Below the pieces are notes generated by a model. It saw only the letters and a program-made list of their open reading frames with translations, was not told where the DNA came from and made no database searches. Shown in pieces: positions 63,145-64,000 of a stretch of DNA of 64,000 nt (positions within the stretch are counted from its first letter, which is position 1; each line of letters starts with the position of its first letter). The DNA is taken from NCBI GenBank assembly GCA_017416065.1, contig JAFQDM010000011.1, forward strand, positions 62,001-126,000, in the 5' to 3' direction. The translations under genes and the position numbers were made by a program. Source of the stretch: Ruminococcus sp. Lineage in GTDB: Bacteria; Bacillota; Clostridia; Oscillospirales; Acutalibacteraceae.

Positions 63145-64000
63145 ATGAAGAAAAATGTTTTTGATATCAAGGGTATGTCTTGTTCAGCGTGCAGTGCTGC
63201 AGTTCAGCGTGCTATGGACAAAGAAAACGGAATTACCAAAGCAGAGGTAAATCTTCTGACAAACTCAATGTCCGTTATATATGACGAAAAGATTATATCT
63301 GCAGATGATATAATCTCTGCGGTAAAAAACGCAGGATACGACGCTTCATTGCAAACCAAGATTCCTGCTGACTGCAACCACGCCGCCATAAGCAAAGAAA
63401 CCAAGCAATTATTTTTAAGGCTTACGGTTTCAATTGTATTTTTGATCCTTCTGATGCTTGTTGCTATGGGACATATGGTAGGAATTAATATATTTTCTCA
63501 CGGACAAACAATCCACAAAGGATTTGCTGAGATCATATTGCTACTGCCTATTCTTATTCTCAACCGCAAATACTTTACCTCAGGCTTTAAGTCTTTAATA
63601 AGGCTTAATCCGAATATGGATTCTCTTATTGCCATCGGTGCTGCTGCTTCTGTTGCATACAGCTTGTGGCAAATGATAAGAGGTGGTGCAGACCATTACT
63701 ATTTTGAATCTGCAGGTATGATACTTACCTTTATAAGCGTTGGAAAATATCTGGAGAGTAAATCAAAATCAAAGACTACAAGTGCCGTTACCCAGCTTAT
63801 GGACCTATCCCCCAAAACCTCAATTATACTTGTTGACGGTGTGGAGAAAGAGGTTGACTCCAAGGATATTAAACAAGGTGATACGGTAATTGTAAAAGCT
63901 GGAATGAGCTTCCCTGCTGACGGTGTGGTGATTGAAGGAAGCGGAACTGCGGATGAATCTGCAATTACGGGTGAAAGTATGCCTGTAAAAAAGGGAATCG
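63145..64000 (+). CDS. copA: Copper-type heavy-metal P-type ATPase (N-terminal part)
   Basis: The gene runs off the end of the window; about 285 residues are seen. One heavy-metal-binding domain (about 1-70) has the metal-binding pair C13 and C16 in GMSCSAC. Several membrane helices follow (from about 93), and then the actuator domain with AITGES. The order fits PIB-type ATPases, most likely Cu(I) exporters of the CopA type. The ion-selective CPC motif and phosphorylation site lie beyond the window, so metal specificity is not proven. AAAGGTGA precedes the ATG. Confidence 0.88.
   Translation, partial: MKKNVFDIKGMSCSACSAAVQRAMDKENGITKAEVNLLTNSMSVIYDEKIISADDIISAVKNAGYDASLQTKIPADCNHAAISKETKQLFLRLTVSIVFLILLMLVAMGHMVGINIFSHGQTIHKGFAEIILLLPILILNRKYFTSGFKSLIRLNPNMDSLIAIGAAASVAYSLWQMIRGGADHYYFESAGMILTFISVGKYLESKSKSKTTSAVTQLMDLSPKTSIILVDGVEKEVDSKDIKQGDTVIVKAGMSFPADGVVIEGSGTADESAITGESMPVKKGI

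Noticed and set aside
1-64000. CRISPR arrays, insertion sequences, prophage genes, tRNA genes
   Set aside because: I saw no spaced direct repeats, transposase or phage proteins, or tRNA-like clover-leaf sequences in the intergenic gaps.

Overview
The window reads as a contiguous piece of chromosome from an anaerobic, low-to-moderate-GC member of the Clostridia (Bacillota). The evidence is the gene content and order: infC-rpmI-rplT, smc-ftsY, divIVA-ylmH-sepF-yggS, mutS-mutL-miaA, and spoIVB followed by spo0A. The sporulation genes yunB, spoIVB and spo0A point to an endospore-forming lineage. A family-level placement (Oscillospirales-like) is only a guess. I see no insertion sequence, prophage, CRISPR array, tRNA or integration scar. 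Nearly all DNA is coding and almost every gene is a recognisable housekeeping gene.

From 1 to about 51.98 kb everything lies on the minus strand. Reading in the direction of transcription (high to low coordinates), the first unit is infC-rpmI-rplT, with a consensus promoter and a leader attenuator. Then comes a long run of tightly packed, often overlapping genes: rRNA methyltransferase, dprA, topA, trmFO, plsX, rnc, a radical SAM gene, smc, ftsY, rdgB, yhbY, nadD, yqeK, rsfS, leuS. Next are rpsU-pepP, efp plus a Cys/Asp-rich zinc-ribbon gene, and yunB. A promoter at 29.8 kb then starts a second long unit covering RNA modification, mismatch repair and cell division: miaB, ylbF-like, mutS, mutL, miaA, an HlyD-like adaptor, yggS, sepF, ylmH, divIVA, ileS, lspA, rluD. 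The last minus-strand stretch holds rplS, lepB, rbgA, rnhB, yraN, dipeptidase, thrC, a phosphoesterase, and the protein quality-control group tig-clpP-clpX-lon, with engB and lysA.

From 52 kb onward the strand is mixed. A CPBP membrane protease and tadA are on plus. A methionine gamma-lyase-like gene, a GNAT gene, murD and a small XRE regulator are on minus. pncB is on plus. The RNase P RNA and the CCA-adding enzyme are neighbours on minus. spoIVB, spo0A and a copper-type P-ATPase (cut by the window edge) are on plus.

I found no obviously new multi-gene system. The observations I rate highest are smaller. Besides the expected AUU start of infC, three genes look as if they start at non-standard codons (radical SAM at AUU, miaB at CUG, spoIVB possibly at AUU). 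The yunB ribosome binding site is buried in the 3' arm of the preceding terminator. Spo0A has a degraded acidic pocket in its receiver domain. A Cys/Asp-rich zinc-ribbon protein sits behind efp. An HlyD-like adaptor sits inside a cell-division cluster.
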